A DNA stretch of 14,827 nucleotides from Erysipelotrichaceae bacterium UBA2227 (GCA_002348095.1 DDYT01000017.1:1-14827); one strand, 5' to 3'; positions 1 to 7,266 are shown, numbered from the stretch's first letter. The notes: a model not told the origin generated them from the sequence alone. Program-made: numbers and translations.

Positions 1-3
1 TTG

Positions 4-1389
4 TTATACCTCGATGATCGTTTCTTTCATTAATTTTAGCGCAGCGACCGGATATTTCTGGGATAGTAATCCCATTGCGGCCAATATATACTGATGATCC
101 AAATAAAACCGTGCGTGATTGGGCTTCAGACTCAGTGGATTTTTCGGATCTGCCTGGGAAGCTTTCAGCGCTGAGCGGATATTGGAATGGTGAATCAAAG
201 GTCCGCCGGTGCCGATAACATGACTGACAAAGCTTAAGTCCTTGCCGGTTTGCTGATAGATGGTGCCAAAGGGAGTGTAGTGAACTTCGAGATATCCGGC
301 ATGCCGGGTCACACTTTCGCGTACAGCGATTTCCGCCGCAACATCATCGAGTGTCTTCAATAATCCGGGTTCTTCCATAAAACTTTCCGGATGGGCTGCC
401 AGGTCACGTAACATCTGCATGACGACTTCCTGAGATGTGTTGATAACGGAAGCAACGACATCGATTCCGACGCCATCGACCAACGCCTGTAAACTGTATC
501 TGGCACCAAGGTCACCTTCGACCGTACGTTTGACAAAGGGTTCCTGCAAGCCGCGCATAACGACATTGGATTGTCTGGGCGCCCCATCAGCCACACTGTG
601 TACATCCGTGGTTGCACCGCCGACATCCACAATGATCAGCTCACCGACACCGGGTTCGCTGAGATATCCTTTGGAAAGCAGTTCTGCCGCCAATAAGACA
701 GCCGAGGGTGTCGGCATCAGGATATTATCAATGCATCGCTGTACCTGAGTCAATCCCTTGGCAACGATGATATGATCCAAAAAGACTTTCCGTATACATG
801 CGCGAGCAGAATCGATGTTGAGCTGATTGAGTGTCGGCATGACATTATCCGCTACAGTGGCATCCCAACGGCCTTCTTTTAGAATTGCTTCAACTTCACC
901 GGCAATGGTTTTATTTCCTGCATAAATGATCGGACAGCGCATCGTCAGTTCGCACAGTTTTTGTGCATTATGAAGAATGACCTTTTGGTTTCCGCCATCG
1001 ATTCCGCCGGTCAGTAATAAAATATCGGGTTTAAGAGATTCGATTTCCCGGATTTCCCGGTCATTGAGTTCAAATGAATAAGTTTTAAGCAATTTTGCTC
1101 CGGCACTGAGGGCTGCGCGCTTTGCGGCTTCCATCGTCAGTTGCGGGACAAGACCGATCGCGATCATCTTCAGTCCCCCGGCAGCACTGGAACATGCCAA
1201 ACGTACCGGCCAATCGGAAATGCCGGTGATTTCAGCAAGTTGATCAATCGCTTTTTGTAATCCGATGTTGATGTCATCGTGGATGGTGGTGAAGGATTGT
1301 GTTCGACCGAGGATCCGAGGTTCGTCGATATCAACGGCTGTCACTTTGGTAAAGGTGGAACCAAAGTCAATACATAAAATCGGTTGCAT
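4..1389 (-). CDS. mutL: Glutamate mutase-associated ATPase MutL (GlmL)
   Basis: This 461-residue protein belongs to the MutL/GlmL family. These are ASKHA-fold ATPases encoded with adenosylcobalamin-dependent glutamate mutase and thought to assemble or reactivate the B12 enzyme. What I see: the phosphate-1 motif DFGSTFTK at residues 8-15, TGGIDGGN at 127-134, and the phosphate-2 motif VDVGGATTD at about 254-262, all in the order of the actin/hexokinase fold. Length is full for the family. The ATG lies one base after the glmS stop (TGA-C-ATG), and AGGA about 8 bases upstream, inside glmS, serves as ribosome binding site. The pair is therefore cotranscribed and probably translationally coupled. 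The function is cytoplasmic and part of glutamate fermentation through 3-methylaspartate. The name should not be confused with the DNA mismatch repair MutL, which is unrelated. Identification is firm; the exact role (chaperone or reactivase) comes from family knowledge. Confidence 0.93.
   Translation of the reverse strand: MQPILCIDFGSTFTKVTAVDIDEPRILGRTQSFTTIHDDINIGLQKAIDQLAEITGISDWPVRLACSSAAGGLKMIAIGLVPQLTMEAAKRAALSAGAKLLKTYSFELNDREIREIESLKPDILLLTGGIDGGNQKVILHNAQKLCELTMRCPIIYAGNKTIAGEVEAILKEGRWDATVADNVMPTLNQLNIDSARACIRKVFLDHIIVAKGLTQVQRCIDNILMPTPSAVLLAAELLSKGYLSEPGVGELIIVDVGGATTDVHSVADGAPRQSNVVMRGLQEPFVKRTVEGDLGARYSLQALVDGVGIDVVASVINTSQEVVMQMLRDLAAHPESFMEEPGLLKTLDDVAAEIAVRESVTRHAGYLEVHYTPFGTIYQQTGKDLSFVSHVIGTGGPLIHHSNIRSALKASQADPKNPLSLKPNHARFYLDHQYILAAMGLLSQKYPVAALKLMKETIIEV
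9..12 (-). promoter_or_regulatory. Ribosome binding site of a gene starting beyond the left edge
   Basis: On the minus strand GAGG lies inside the last codons of mutL, 8 bases before the window edge, and the mutL stop TAA follows it. A start codon is expected within a few bases outside the window. The usual next gene in this operon type is the large glutamate mutase subunit (glmE/mutE), but that is inference because none of it is visible. Confidence 0.4.
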
Positions 1390-1390
1390 G

Positions 1391-1801
1391 TCAGTTTCCT
1401 AAATCCTTATGTAAATCTATGATGCTTTTGGCAGGGTCGGAACCCGGGGGATATACACGGTCAAATCCCATCGCGAGAAACTTACGTTCCACTTCTTCAA
1501 AAGGGGTTTTACCCACGACTAAATTTCCGCCGACATACAGTTTGATTTTTTCCAGTCCGGCTTCAATGCATTTTTCGCGCAGTCCGCGACAGTCCAGTTC
1601 GCCATGTCCGTACAGCGAGGAAACGATTAACGCCTGTGCGTCGGATTCGATGGCGGCTTGAATAAACTCTTCCTGAGATACCATGACGCCCAAATTGACC
1701 ACATGAAAACCGGCCTGACTATATGCGTAGTGTAAAATCTTGTTTCCCACCGCATGAACATCAGCACCGATAACTCCCAAAACAATCGTATGACTACTCA
1801 T
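1391..1801 (-). CDS. glmS: Glutamate mutase small, B12-binding subunit (methylaspartate mutase sigma)
   Basis: This 136-residue protein is the sigma subunit of glutamate mutase, which with the epsilon subunit interconverts L-glutamate and (2S,3S)-3-methylaspartate. It carries the base-off cobalamin signature DxHxxG at residues 14-19 (DVHAVG), where the His replaces dimethylbenzimidazole as lower cobalt ligand. It also has the SSLYGHGELD and YVGGNLVVGK segments typical of the family. Length matches the usual 135-140 residues. I place the start at the ATG ending at 1801, preceded by AAGGTG at 5 bases. A GTG two codons earlier overlaps that ribosome binding site and is less likely. It is first in the operon with mutL. 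A sigma-A promoter and a cre site precede it, which suggests carbon catabolite repression. This glmS is not glucosamine-6-phosphate synthase. Confidence 0.95.
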   Translation of the reverse strand: MSSHTIVLGVIGADVHAVGNKILHYAYSQAGFHVVNLGVMVSQEEFIQAAIESDAQALIVSSLYGHGELDCRGLREKCIEAGLEKIKLYVGGNLVVGKTPFEEVERKFLAMGFDRVYPPGSDPAKSIIDLHKDLGN

Positions 1802-1810
1802 AATCACCTT

Positions 1811-1834
1811 GCATAAGCCAGAAGGGCCTTATGC
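1811..1834 (-). promoter_or_regulatory. Leader hairpin directly before the glmS ribosome binding site
   Basis: The leader RNA can form a stem of GCATAAG with CTTATGC, extended by CC/GG across one bulged G, with a CTTCT loop. It lies between an upstream Shine-Dalgarno-like GAAAGGAG and the AAGGTG next to the start codon. No T-run follows, so it is not a terminator. It may tune translation or mRNA stability. It does not match cobalamin riboswitch landmarks, and the leader (about 80 bases) is too short for one. Confidence 0.5.
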
Positions 1835-1856
1835 TCTCCTTTCACAAGTAGATACC

Positions 1857-1870
1857 TGAAAGCGGTATCA
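1857..1870. promoter_or_regulatory. cre (CcpA) operator in the glmS leader
   Basis: TGAAAGCGGTATCA matches all fixed positions of the Bacillota cre consensus TGWAANCGNTNWCA. It lies about 10-23 bases downstream of the predicted glmS start site. In known CcpA regulons this placement blocks transcription when glucose-like sugars are abundant. The same bases give the small GATACC/GGTATC hairpin in the leader. Confidence 0.7.
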
Positions 1871-1886
1871 GTTGTTCTATAGTTCT

Positions 1887-1914
1887 ATTTTAAACGATTA
1901 AAAATGAGTGTCAA
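1887..1914 (-). promoter_or_regulatory. Sigma-A promoter of glmS-mutL
   Basis: On the minus strand a perfect -35 TTGACA (1909-1914) and a -10 TAAAAT (1887-1892, 5/6) are separated by 16 bases. Predicted start of transcription is near 1880, giving a leader of about 80 bases. Confidence 0.75.
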
Positions 1915-1961
1915 CCGATAGCCCGAAATTTTCAAAAAGTAACTGTTTAAGCCTTTTTTTC

Positions 1962-2006
1962 ATATTATTGACACATTTGTTACATTTTATAAGTTGTCAA
2001 TATTAT
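1962..2006. repeat. Inverted repeat between glmS and murB
   Basis: The 12-base arms ATATTATTGACA (1962-1973) and TGTCAATATTAT (1995-2006) are inverted copies with one mismatch and a 21-base AT-rich spacer. The arms contain inward-facing TTGACA boxes on opposite strands. It could be an operator, alternative -35 boxes, or chance in AT-rich DNA. No regulator is assignable. Confidence 0.4.
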
Positions 2007-2025
2007 TCGTGTTTTTCTTAAGTTC

Positions 2026-2054
2026 TTGAAAAGAACGGATGGTTATGTTATAAA
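2026..2054 (+). promoter_or_regulatory. Sigma-A promoter of murB
   Basis: -35 TTGAAA (2026-2031, 5/6) and -10 TATAAA (2049-2054, 5/6) are 17 bases apart, with a TG one base before the -10 (extended -10). The predicted start is near 2061, leaving a leader of about 22 bases. Confidence 0.75.
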
Positions 2055-2082
2055 TAGTTAGTTAGATGAAAGAGATGATGAT

Positions 2083-2961
2083 ATGAATCTTATCGAATTT
2101 AAAAATTTTTCCTTAATCAAGTATAATACGTTGCGTTTGAGAAGTGTGGCGCAGGTTTGTTATTTCCCTTTAAACATCGAAGGATTATCTGAGGCGATTG
2201 AAAAAACGCAACATCAGAAGCGGATATTTTTAGGAAACGGCTCCAATATCCTTTTGACAAAAGAGCATTATGATGAGCAATATGCATTTATCATTACGAC
2301 CATGATGAACAATATCGAAAGAAACGGTCCGGAAATGATTGTCGATACCGGAGTTACACTGCATGATCTGGCATGGTTTGCAATGGATCACGAGATTGGC
2401 GGATATGAGTTTTGTGAAGATATTCCGGGGACTGCCGGAGGTGCACTGATCATGAATGCCGGTCAGTGGCAGTGGACGATCAGTCAGTATGTGCGGTGGG
2501 TCGATGTGATTGATTTGGAAACGAAAAAAATGCTGCGGATCGTTCCGGAAGAAGGATTCTTTCAATACAGATACTCCAAGTTCAATGAGATGAATGTCGT
2601 GATTGCCCGTGCCGGACTTTCGGTGAGTCAGGGAGATTATCGTGAAATATTGGAGCGGATGCTGGAGTTTAAGAAGGAGCGTTATTTCAAACAGCCGCGA
2701 AACTATCCCAATGCGGGAAGTGTGTTTAAACGCCCGACCAAGAATAATGAAACGTTTTTTGTCTGGAAACTGTTTGATGAAGTGGGCTTGCGCGGTTTTC
2801 AAATCGGCGGAGCACAGGTATCTCAGAAACATCCGGGCTTTATCGTCAATGTTGATCACGCGACCTGTGGGGATTGTGCGGCATTGATCAGCGAGTGTAT
2901 CAGTCGGGTGAAAAATCATTTTGATATTGATTTGGAATTGGAATGGCGAGTCATCGAATAA
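2083..2961 (+). CDS. murB: UDP-N-acetylenolpyruvoylglucosamine reductase MurB
   Basis: This 292-residue cytoplasmic flavoenzyme catalyses the second committed step of peptidoglycan precursor synthesis, the NADPH-dependent reduction of UDP-GlcNAc-enolpyruvate to UDP-MurNAc. Visible family motifs are GNGSN at 51-55 and PGTAGGALIMNAG from 115 (both FAD binding), YRYSKF with the conserved Arg, NAGSVFKRP with the catalytic Ser at 213, GGAQVSQKHPGFIVN, and a C-terminal Glu in LELEWRVIE. Length fits the shorter type II enzymes. Two local oddities are QWQW after MNAG, where AYG-like residues are common, and Trp between Glu and Arg near the C-terminus. The gene stands alone with its own promoter and terminator. 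The start codon is preceded by a modest AGAG about 8 bases upstream. Confidence 0.95.
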   Translation: MNLIEFKNFSLIKYNTLRLRSVAQVCYFPLNIEGLSEAIEKTQHQKRIFLGNGSNILLTKEHYDEQYAFIITTMMNNIERNGPEMIVDTGVTLHDLAWFAMDHEIGGYEFCEDIPGTAGGALIMNAGQWQWTISQYVRWVDVIDLETKKMLRIVPEEGFFQYRYSKFNEMNVVIARAGLSVSQGDYREILERMLEFKKERYFKQPRNYPNAGSVFKRPTKNNETFFVWKLFDEVGLRGFQIGGAQVSQKHPGFIVNVDHATCGDCAALISECISRVKNHFDIDLELEWRVIE

Positions 2962-2986
2962 CCGTGAATACGGTTATTTTCTTTTT
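2959..2986 (+). terminator. Intrinsic terminator of murB
   Basis: TAACCGT (2959-2965), loop GAAT and ACGGTTA (2970-2976) form a 7-bp stem followed by a T-rich run. The 5' arm begins with the murB stop codon itself. Confidence 0.85.
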
Positions 2987-2989
2987 CGG

Positions 2990-2996
2990 TTATAAT
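2990..2996 (+). promoter_or_regulatory. Possible -10 element for the gnd operon
   Basis: A perfect TATAAT at 2991-2996 follows the murB terminator, but no good -35 lies 16-18 bases upstream. A second candidate is TAAAAT at 3044-3049, also without a clear -35. A promoter is needed somewhere between the terminator and gnd; which element is used is uncertain. Confidence 0.4.
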
Positions 2997-3073
2997 AAAG
3001 ACAGCAGTTGTGCTTTAAACTTTTATGAGGTTTCGATTTGGAGTAAAATAGGAGAAATGAAAGAGGTGTTGTT

Positions 3074-4471
3074 ATGAAGAGTCACATCGGTGTCATCGGC
3101 ATGGCAGTCATGGGGAAGAATCTGGCTTTGAATCTGGCTGACCATGGCTTTAAGGTATCTATATATAATCGCACGACCGCGGTTACACAGGAAGTCATCA
3201 AACAAAATCCTGAAGCAGGATTGGTATTGACTAATTCAATCGAAGAATTTATCCAATCGCTGGCTGTACCACGTAAAATGATTATCATGGTGCAGGCAGG
3301 ATCACCGGTCGATAAGGTGATCGACTCGCTGATTCCGTATCTGCAGCCGGGCGATATCGTTATGGACGGCGGTAACTCATTTTACAAAGATACGATGCGT
3401 CGTTATCAATTGTTAAAATCGCTGCACCTGAACTATTTGGGTGTAGGCGTGTCCGGTGGAGAAGAAGGTGCACGGTTTGGCCCGGCCATCATGCCATCGG
3501 GGGATAAGCAGGCGTATCAGGAAGTTGAATCGATGCTTACGGCTATTGCAGCCAAGGCTTATGGGGAACCGTGCTGTTTCTATATAGGACAGGATGGCAG
3601 CGGACATTATGTCAAAATGGTTCACAACGGCATTGAATATGGTGACATGGAGCTGATCGCTGAGACCTACCATTTGTTGAAAACCGCAGGTGGCAAGAAT
3701 GCGACTGAACTTCAGAAAATTTTCGAGATGTTTAATCAAGGAGAACTGGACAGTTACCTGATCGAAATCACAGCGAAAATCTTGAAGAAATCGGATGAAA
3801 AAACCGGATTACCATTGGTAGATGTGATTTTGGATGTAGCCCGGCAAAAAGGTACGGGTAAGTGGACGGCACAAGAATCACTTGATTTAAATGTCGATAC
3901 CTCGGTATTGACATCAGCGGTGTTTGCCCGGTTTATTTCAGAAATCAAGTCAACGCGCGTGACGGCATCACTTCTGTATGAAGACAATAAACCGTCAGTA
4001 TCTGTGGTATCTGATGATATCGTCGAGTCTGTGCGAAGAGCACTGTATGCCAGCAAACTGATTGCATATGCGCAGGGATTTGCCTTGTTATCGGCCGCTG
4101 CAAAGGTAAACGGATGGAATCTTGATTTTGCGGCCATTGCCAAGGGATGGCGCGGCGGCTGCATCATACGGGCTGCGTTTCTTAATAAAATCGCACAGGC
4201 CTATCAGGACAATCCGGATTTGCAGCATTTGCTGTTGGCTCCTGAATTTGCCGCTACTCTAAAAGAATATCAGGCAGACTTGCGCAGAGTCGTGATTTTA
4301 GCTATTGAAAACGGAGTGCCGGTCAGTAGCTTTGCCAATGCACTGAGCTATTTTGATGCGTTTACATCGAAGCGCCTGCCGGCAAACCTGATTCAGGCAC
4401 AGCGGGATTTCTTTGGTGCACATACATTTGAACGTATCGATGAAGAAGGTGTCTTTCATGAACAATGGTAA
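3074..4471 (+). CDS. gnd: 6-phosphogluconate dehydrogenase, decarboxylating
   Basis: This 465-residue enzyme oxidatively decarboxylates 6-phosphogluconate to ribulose 5-phosphate, reducing NADP+. It has an N-terminal Rossmann motif (GVIGMAVMGKNLALN, from residue 6). NRT at 32-34 places an Arg where it favours NADP. SGGEEGA is at 127-133, and the catalytic segment HYVKMVHNGIEYGD has Lys181, His184, Asn185 and Glu188. GWRGGCIIR follows in the all-helical C-terminal domain, and the tail QRDFFGAHTFER is characteristic. Length is full. The ATG is preceded by GAGGTG. Its 3' end overlaps zwf by 14 bases, so it leads an operon holding both dehydrogenases of the oxidative pentose phosphate pathway. 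A six-codon frame starting at 3057 overlaps the gnd start as ATGA but has poor spacing to its ribosome binding site, and I did not call it. Confidence 0.97.
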   Translation: MKSHIGVIGMAVMGKNLALNLADHGFKVSIYNRTTAVTQEVIKQNPEAGLVLTNSIEEFIQSLAVPRKMIIMVQAGSPVDKVIDSLIPYLQPGDIVMDGGNSFYKDTMRRYQLLKSLHLNYLGVGVSGGEEGARFGPAIMPSGDKQAYQEVESMLTAIAAKAYGEPCCFYIGQDGSGHYVKMVHNGIEYGDMELIAETYHLLKTAGGKNATELQKIFEMFNQGELDSYLIEITAKILKKSDEKTGLPLVDVILDVARQKGTGKWTAQESLDLNVDTSVLTSAVFARFISEIKSTRVTASLLYEDNKPSVSVVSDDIVESVRRALYASKLIAYAQGFALLSAAAKVNGWNLDFAAIAKGWRGGCIIRAAFLNKIAQAYQDNPDLQHLLLAPEFAATLKEYQADLRRVVILAIENGVPVSSFANALSYFDAFTSKRLPANLIQAQRDFFGAHTFERIDEEGVFHEQW

Positions 4472-5918
4472 ACAACATAAAACGGTATTTATGATTTTCG
4501 GCGGAACCGGGGACTTGACCTATCGAAAACTGCTTCCGGCCTTTTATAATCTTTTCTCGCTGTTTAAAATGCCGCAGGACTTTGAAATCCTGATCATCGG
4601 ACGCAAGGAATATACCACGGAATCGTATATCGACATCATTCGGCCGTGGCTGAAAAAATTTACCCGAACTAATTTCCGTGATGAAGTTTTTGAGCGGATG
4701 TGTGATCATATGCATTACCTGGTCGCAGATTTTACAAAAGAAGAAGATTATCCTCGGATCAAAGAGGTAGTGGATCAGTGGGGCGGTGTTCAGCAGCGAC
4801 TGTATTATCTGGCGGTAGCACCGCAGTTTTTTGCGCCGATTGCCTTCAGTCTGAAAAAGGCAGGTATCCTGGATCCGGTTCACTCGCATCAGGTTATGAT
4901 CGAGAAGCCTTTTGGTGTCGATATTACTTCGGCACAAATACTTCATCAGCAGATGTGTACGGCATTTGATGATGAATCGATTTATCGGATCGATCATTAT
5001 TTAGGCAAAGAGATGATTCAGAATATTATGTCTGTCCGCTTCAACAATACGCTGTTTGAGGGGATTTGGAACCATCATCAGATCGATCACATTCAAATTT
5101 CGGCTTTGGAAACCGTAGGTGTAGAAAATCGCGGCGAATATTACGATCATACCGGGGCTCTGAAAGATATGGTGCAGAATCATTTGTTTCAGATCCTGTC
5201 GATCGTCGGTATGGAAAAACCGCACTCCAACAGCGCCGAAGCGATACAGTCACAGCAGGTCAAAGTATTGGATGCTTTGATTCCGATTGAAAACGGAAAA
5301 CTGCATGATCATCTGGTGTTGGGTCAGTATACGGAGGGTTTTATTGCAGATACCAAGACGAAGGGTTATCTAGATGAAGATAATGTTCGACCGAATTCAC
5401 CGACAGAGACTTTTGTTGCTTTGAAACTATATGTGGATTCGCCTCGGTTGTCCGGGGTGCCGATTTACATCCGTACCGGGAAACGGACACAGAAACGGGC
5501 AACGGAAGTAGCGATTCAATTCAAAGCACCTCAAGGGGTATTGGCGAACTTACTGATTATCAAGATTTATCCGGATGAAGGTATCTATTTGCGTTTCAAT
5601 GCGAAGAAACCGGGTACGACGCAGGAAGTCGTGCCGGTGTTTATGGATTTCTGTCAGAGTTGCGTGTATGAAAATCGGATCAATACACCAGAGGCTTATG
5701 AACGATTGATCGAAGCTGCGTTTAAAAAGGATAAATCGCTGTTTACCAGTTGGCCGCAGGTGCTGTCCAGTTGGCGGTTCATCGATCATCTGATCGAACG
5801 TATCGCTGCTGAGCAAGCAGAGGTTTACTTGTATCCCGCCGGTCAAAACGGACCGATTCAGGCAGAGGAGTTGCTGAATCGTGAGCATCGGCATTGGATC
5901 GATGAAGAACATGGATAA
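4458..5918 (+). CDS. zwf: Glucose-6-phosphate 1-dehydrogenase
   Basis: This 486-residue enzyme oxidises glucose 6-phosphate to 6-phosphogluconolactone with NADP+, the entry to the oxidative pentose phosphate branch. It shows the nucleotide-binding motif FGGTGDLTYRKLLPA (residues 14-28) and the substrate signature RIDHYLGKE at 177-185, with His180. YYDHTGALKDMVQNH ends in His242, the position of the catalytic His in the Leuconostoc enzyme. Length is normal. I chose the ATG at 4458 because AAGAAGG lies 8 bases upstream and because the conserved N-terminus starts right after it. An in-frame ATG at 4440 lacks a good ribosome binding site and lies deeper in gnd. The 14-base overlap with gnd implies translational coupling. 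The lactonase gene (pgl) is not in the visible cluster. Confidence 0.96.
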   Translation: MNNGKQHKTVFMIFGGTGDLTYRKLLPAFYNLFSLFKMPQDFEILIIGRKEYTTESYIDIIRPWLKKFTRTNFRDEVFERMCDHMHYLVADFTKEEDYPRIKEVVDQWGGVQQRLYYLAVAPQFFAPIAFSLKKAGILDPVHSHQVMIEKPFGVDITSAQILHQQMCTAFDDESIYRIDHYLGKEMIQNIMSVRFNNTLFEGIWNHHQIDHIQISALETVGVENRGEYYDHTGALKDMVQNHLFQILSIVGMEKPHSNSAEAIQSQQVKVLDALIPIENGKLHDHLVLGQYTEGFIADTKTKGYLDEDNVRPNSPTETFVALKLYVDSPRLSGVPIYIRTGKRTQKRATEVAIQFKAPQGVLANLLIIKIYPDEGIYLRFNAKKPGTTQEVVPVFMDFCQSCVYENRINTPEAYERLIEAAFKKDKSLFTSWPQVLSSWRFIDHLIERIAAEQAEVYLYPAGQNGPIQAEELLNREHRHWIDEEHG

Positions 5919-5929
5919 ATGAGGGCAAT

Positions 5930-6415
5930 ATGAGTCGAATTGATTTAAATCCGCAGGAACCTCGGTATCTTGCGTTAAAGGAATATACGGCGGATCGGAT
6001 GGATCGCCAAAGTCAGGAAGCATTAGTTTATTTTTTGAAACAAGCGCAGGAGATATTTGGTTTGGTGCCGGTTTTCGCTCAGTTGGATGCAAGTGAACTG
6101 TGTGGGTTTGATATGAAAATCATCAAAGCACTCATCATGCGGTTTCCTTCATTACAAGGAGAATCCGTCACCCATATCGTAAAAGTATGTGTCGGGGATC
6201 GTTGCAAAGGTCGAGGTTCACCGAAAGTCCTAAGTGCAATCAGTCAGTCATTAGGCATTGAGGTCAATCAGATGTCCTTGGATGGTAAAGTGTTCTTAAA
6301 GACACAAAAGTGTTTCGGACATTGTCGGGAGGGGATCAATGTTTTGGTTGATAATCAGATGATTCATCACGTGACGCTTTCGATGGTGGATGAGATTTGT
6401 AAGAAAGTAAGGTAA
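5930..6415 (+). CDS. NuoE-like thioredoxin-fold [2Fe-2S] protein
   Basis: This 161-residue soluble protein resembles the 24-kDa NADH dehydrogenase subunit (NuoE/HoxE family). Four cysteines occur as Cx4C (87, 92) and Cx3C (128, 132), with 35 residues between the pairs. This is the ligand pattern of thioredoxin-like [2Fe-2S] ferredoxins. The N-terminal half is helical, with the AQEIFGLVP segment seen in NuoE. NuoE normally works with the flavin subunit NuoF to pass electrons from NAD(P)H to hydrogenases, formate dehydrogenases or complex I; no such partner is in the window. It lies 11 bases after zwf with a GAGGG ribosome binding site, so it is made together with two NADPH-forming enzymes. I infer an electron-transfer role linked to NAD(P)H, with the partner unknown. 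Family assignment is good; specific function is open. Confidence 0.8.
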   Translation: MSRIDLNPQEPRYLALKEYTADRMDRQSQEALVYFLKQAQEIFGLVPVFAQLDASELCGFDMKIIKALIMRFPSLQGESVTHIVKVCVGDRCKGRGSPKVLSAISQSLGIEVNQMSLDGKVFLKTQKCFGHCREGINVLVDNQMIHHVTLSMVDEICKKVR

Positions 6416-6429
6416 GGTGAGGGTATTTT

Positions 6430-7266
6430 ATGACGAAGGTGGTGTTTGTTTACGACTTTGATAAAACCCTGTCTCCTAAGGATATGCAGGAGTATGGATT
6501 CATCGAATCTCTGGGGATTTTTGATCCGTCTCAATTTTGGAATCTGGTCGATGAGACAGCGAAGAAGCACACCATGGATCGGATTTTGACGTATATGTAT
6601 CTGATGGTGCATGAATCGCAAAAGCGCGGTGTTATCATTAAAAAGGAGCATTTTGTTCAGCATGGCAAAAATATCGAGTTGTTTGAAGGCGTGCCGGGCT
6701 GGTTTGAGCGGATCAGTGCGTTTGGAAAATCGCAACAGTTGGATATTGAGCATGTCATCGTCTCTTCGGGGTTGAAACCGATGATCGAAGCAACGCCGAT
6801 TGCCTCAAACTTCACACAGATTTATGCCTGTGATTTCGTTTATGACTCAGATGGGAAAGCGCTATGGCCGGCGATGGCCATCAATTATACGACGAAAACA
6901 CAGTTTCTTTTTCGAATCAACAAGGGAGTTCGGGATGTTACGGATGATGTGTCACTGAATCGTCCGCTTGCCAGCAATCTGCGACCGGTCGGATTCGATC
7001 ATATGATTTACTTTGGGGACGGTCTGACCGATGTTCCGAGCATGAAACTGGTGACGGAGGCCGGCGGTTTTGCGGTGGCGGTGTTTAATCCGGCCGATGA
7101 TAAAAGTAAACGGTCGGCTCAGCAATTGGTGTTGGATGGTCGGGTAGAATATATGGCCCCGGCGGATTATTCCTTAAACTCACCGTTGGAAAAATTGGTT
7201 AAACTGATGATTGTGCACATTGCGGATAAAGATGCATTGCGACGTTGGGAGGGGTTATCATGGTAA
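6430..7266 (+). CDS. HAD-superfamily phosphatase
   Basis: This 278-residue protein carries all main HAD motifs. Motif I is YDFDKT with the nucleophile Asp9 and acid/base Asp11. Motif II is VSSG with Ser112-Ser113. The acidic motif GDGLTD at 196-201 binds Mg2+. Together these indicate a Mg-dependent phosphohydrolase acting through an aspartyl-phosphate, nearest in layout to the phosphoserine phosphatase-like (subclass I) group with a helical cap inserted after motif I. The substrate cannot be read from the sequence. Its place after zwf and the NuoE-like gene might suggest a sugar phosphate or repair of a damaged metabolite, but this is only context. GAGGG precedes the ATG at about 6 bases. The last 7 bases overlap the next gene. 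Confidence 0.85.
   Translation: MTKVVFVYDFDKTLSPKDMQEYGFIESLGIFDPSQFWNLVDETAKKHTMDRILTYMYLMVHESQKRGVIIKKEHFVQHGKNIELFEGVPGWFERISAFGKSQQLDIEHVIVSSGLKPMIEATPIASNFTQIYACDFVYDSDGKALWPAMAINYTTKTQFLFRINKGVRDVTDDVSLNRPLASNLRPVGFDHMIYFGDGLTDVPSMKLVTEAGGFAVAVFNPADDKSKRSAQQLVLDGRVEYMAPADYSLNSPLEKLVKLMIVHIADKDALRRWEGLSW

Noticed and set aside
1801..1880. Cobalamin riboswitch in the glmS leader
   Set aside because: The leader is only about 80 bases and lacks the conserved B12-box; the hairpins seen are a cre palindrome and a simple stem.
2230..2919. Long open frame of 229 codons antisense to murB
   Set aside because: It lies wholly opposite a well-conserved enzyme, has no ribosome binding site or recognisable motif, and low stop density opposite murB explains it.
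3057..3077. Six-codon leader peptide overlapping the gnd start
   Set aside because: The ATG is only about 3 bases after AGGAG and the peptide is too short to support; probably chance.
4362..4997. Open frame of 211 codons antisense to gnd/zwf
   Set aside because: It spans the junction of two confirmed genes on the other strand, lacks initiation signals and has no recognisable domain.
5550..6092. Open frame of 180 codons antisense to the end of zwf and the NuoE-like gene
   Set aside because: It is opposite two coding regions with clear motifs; composition and lack of start signals fit a shadow frame.
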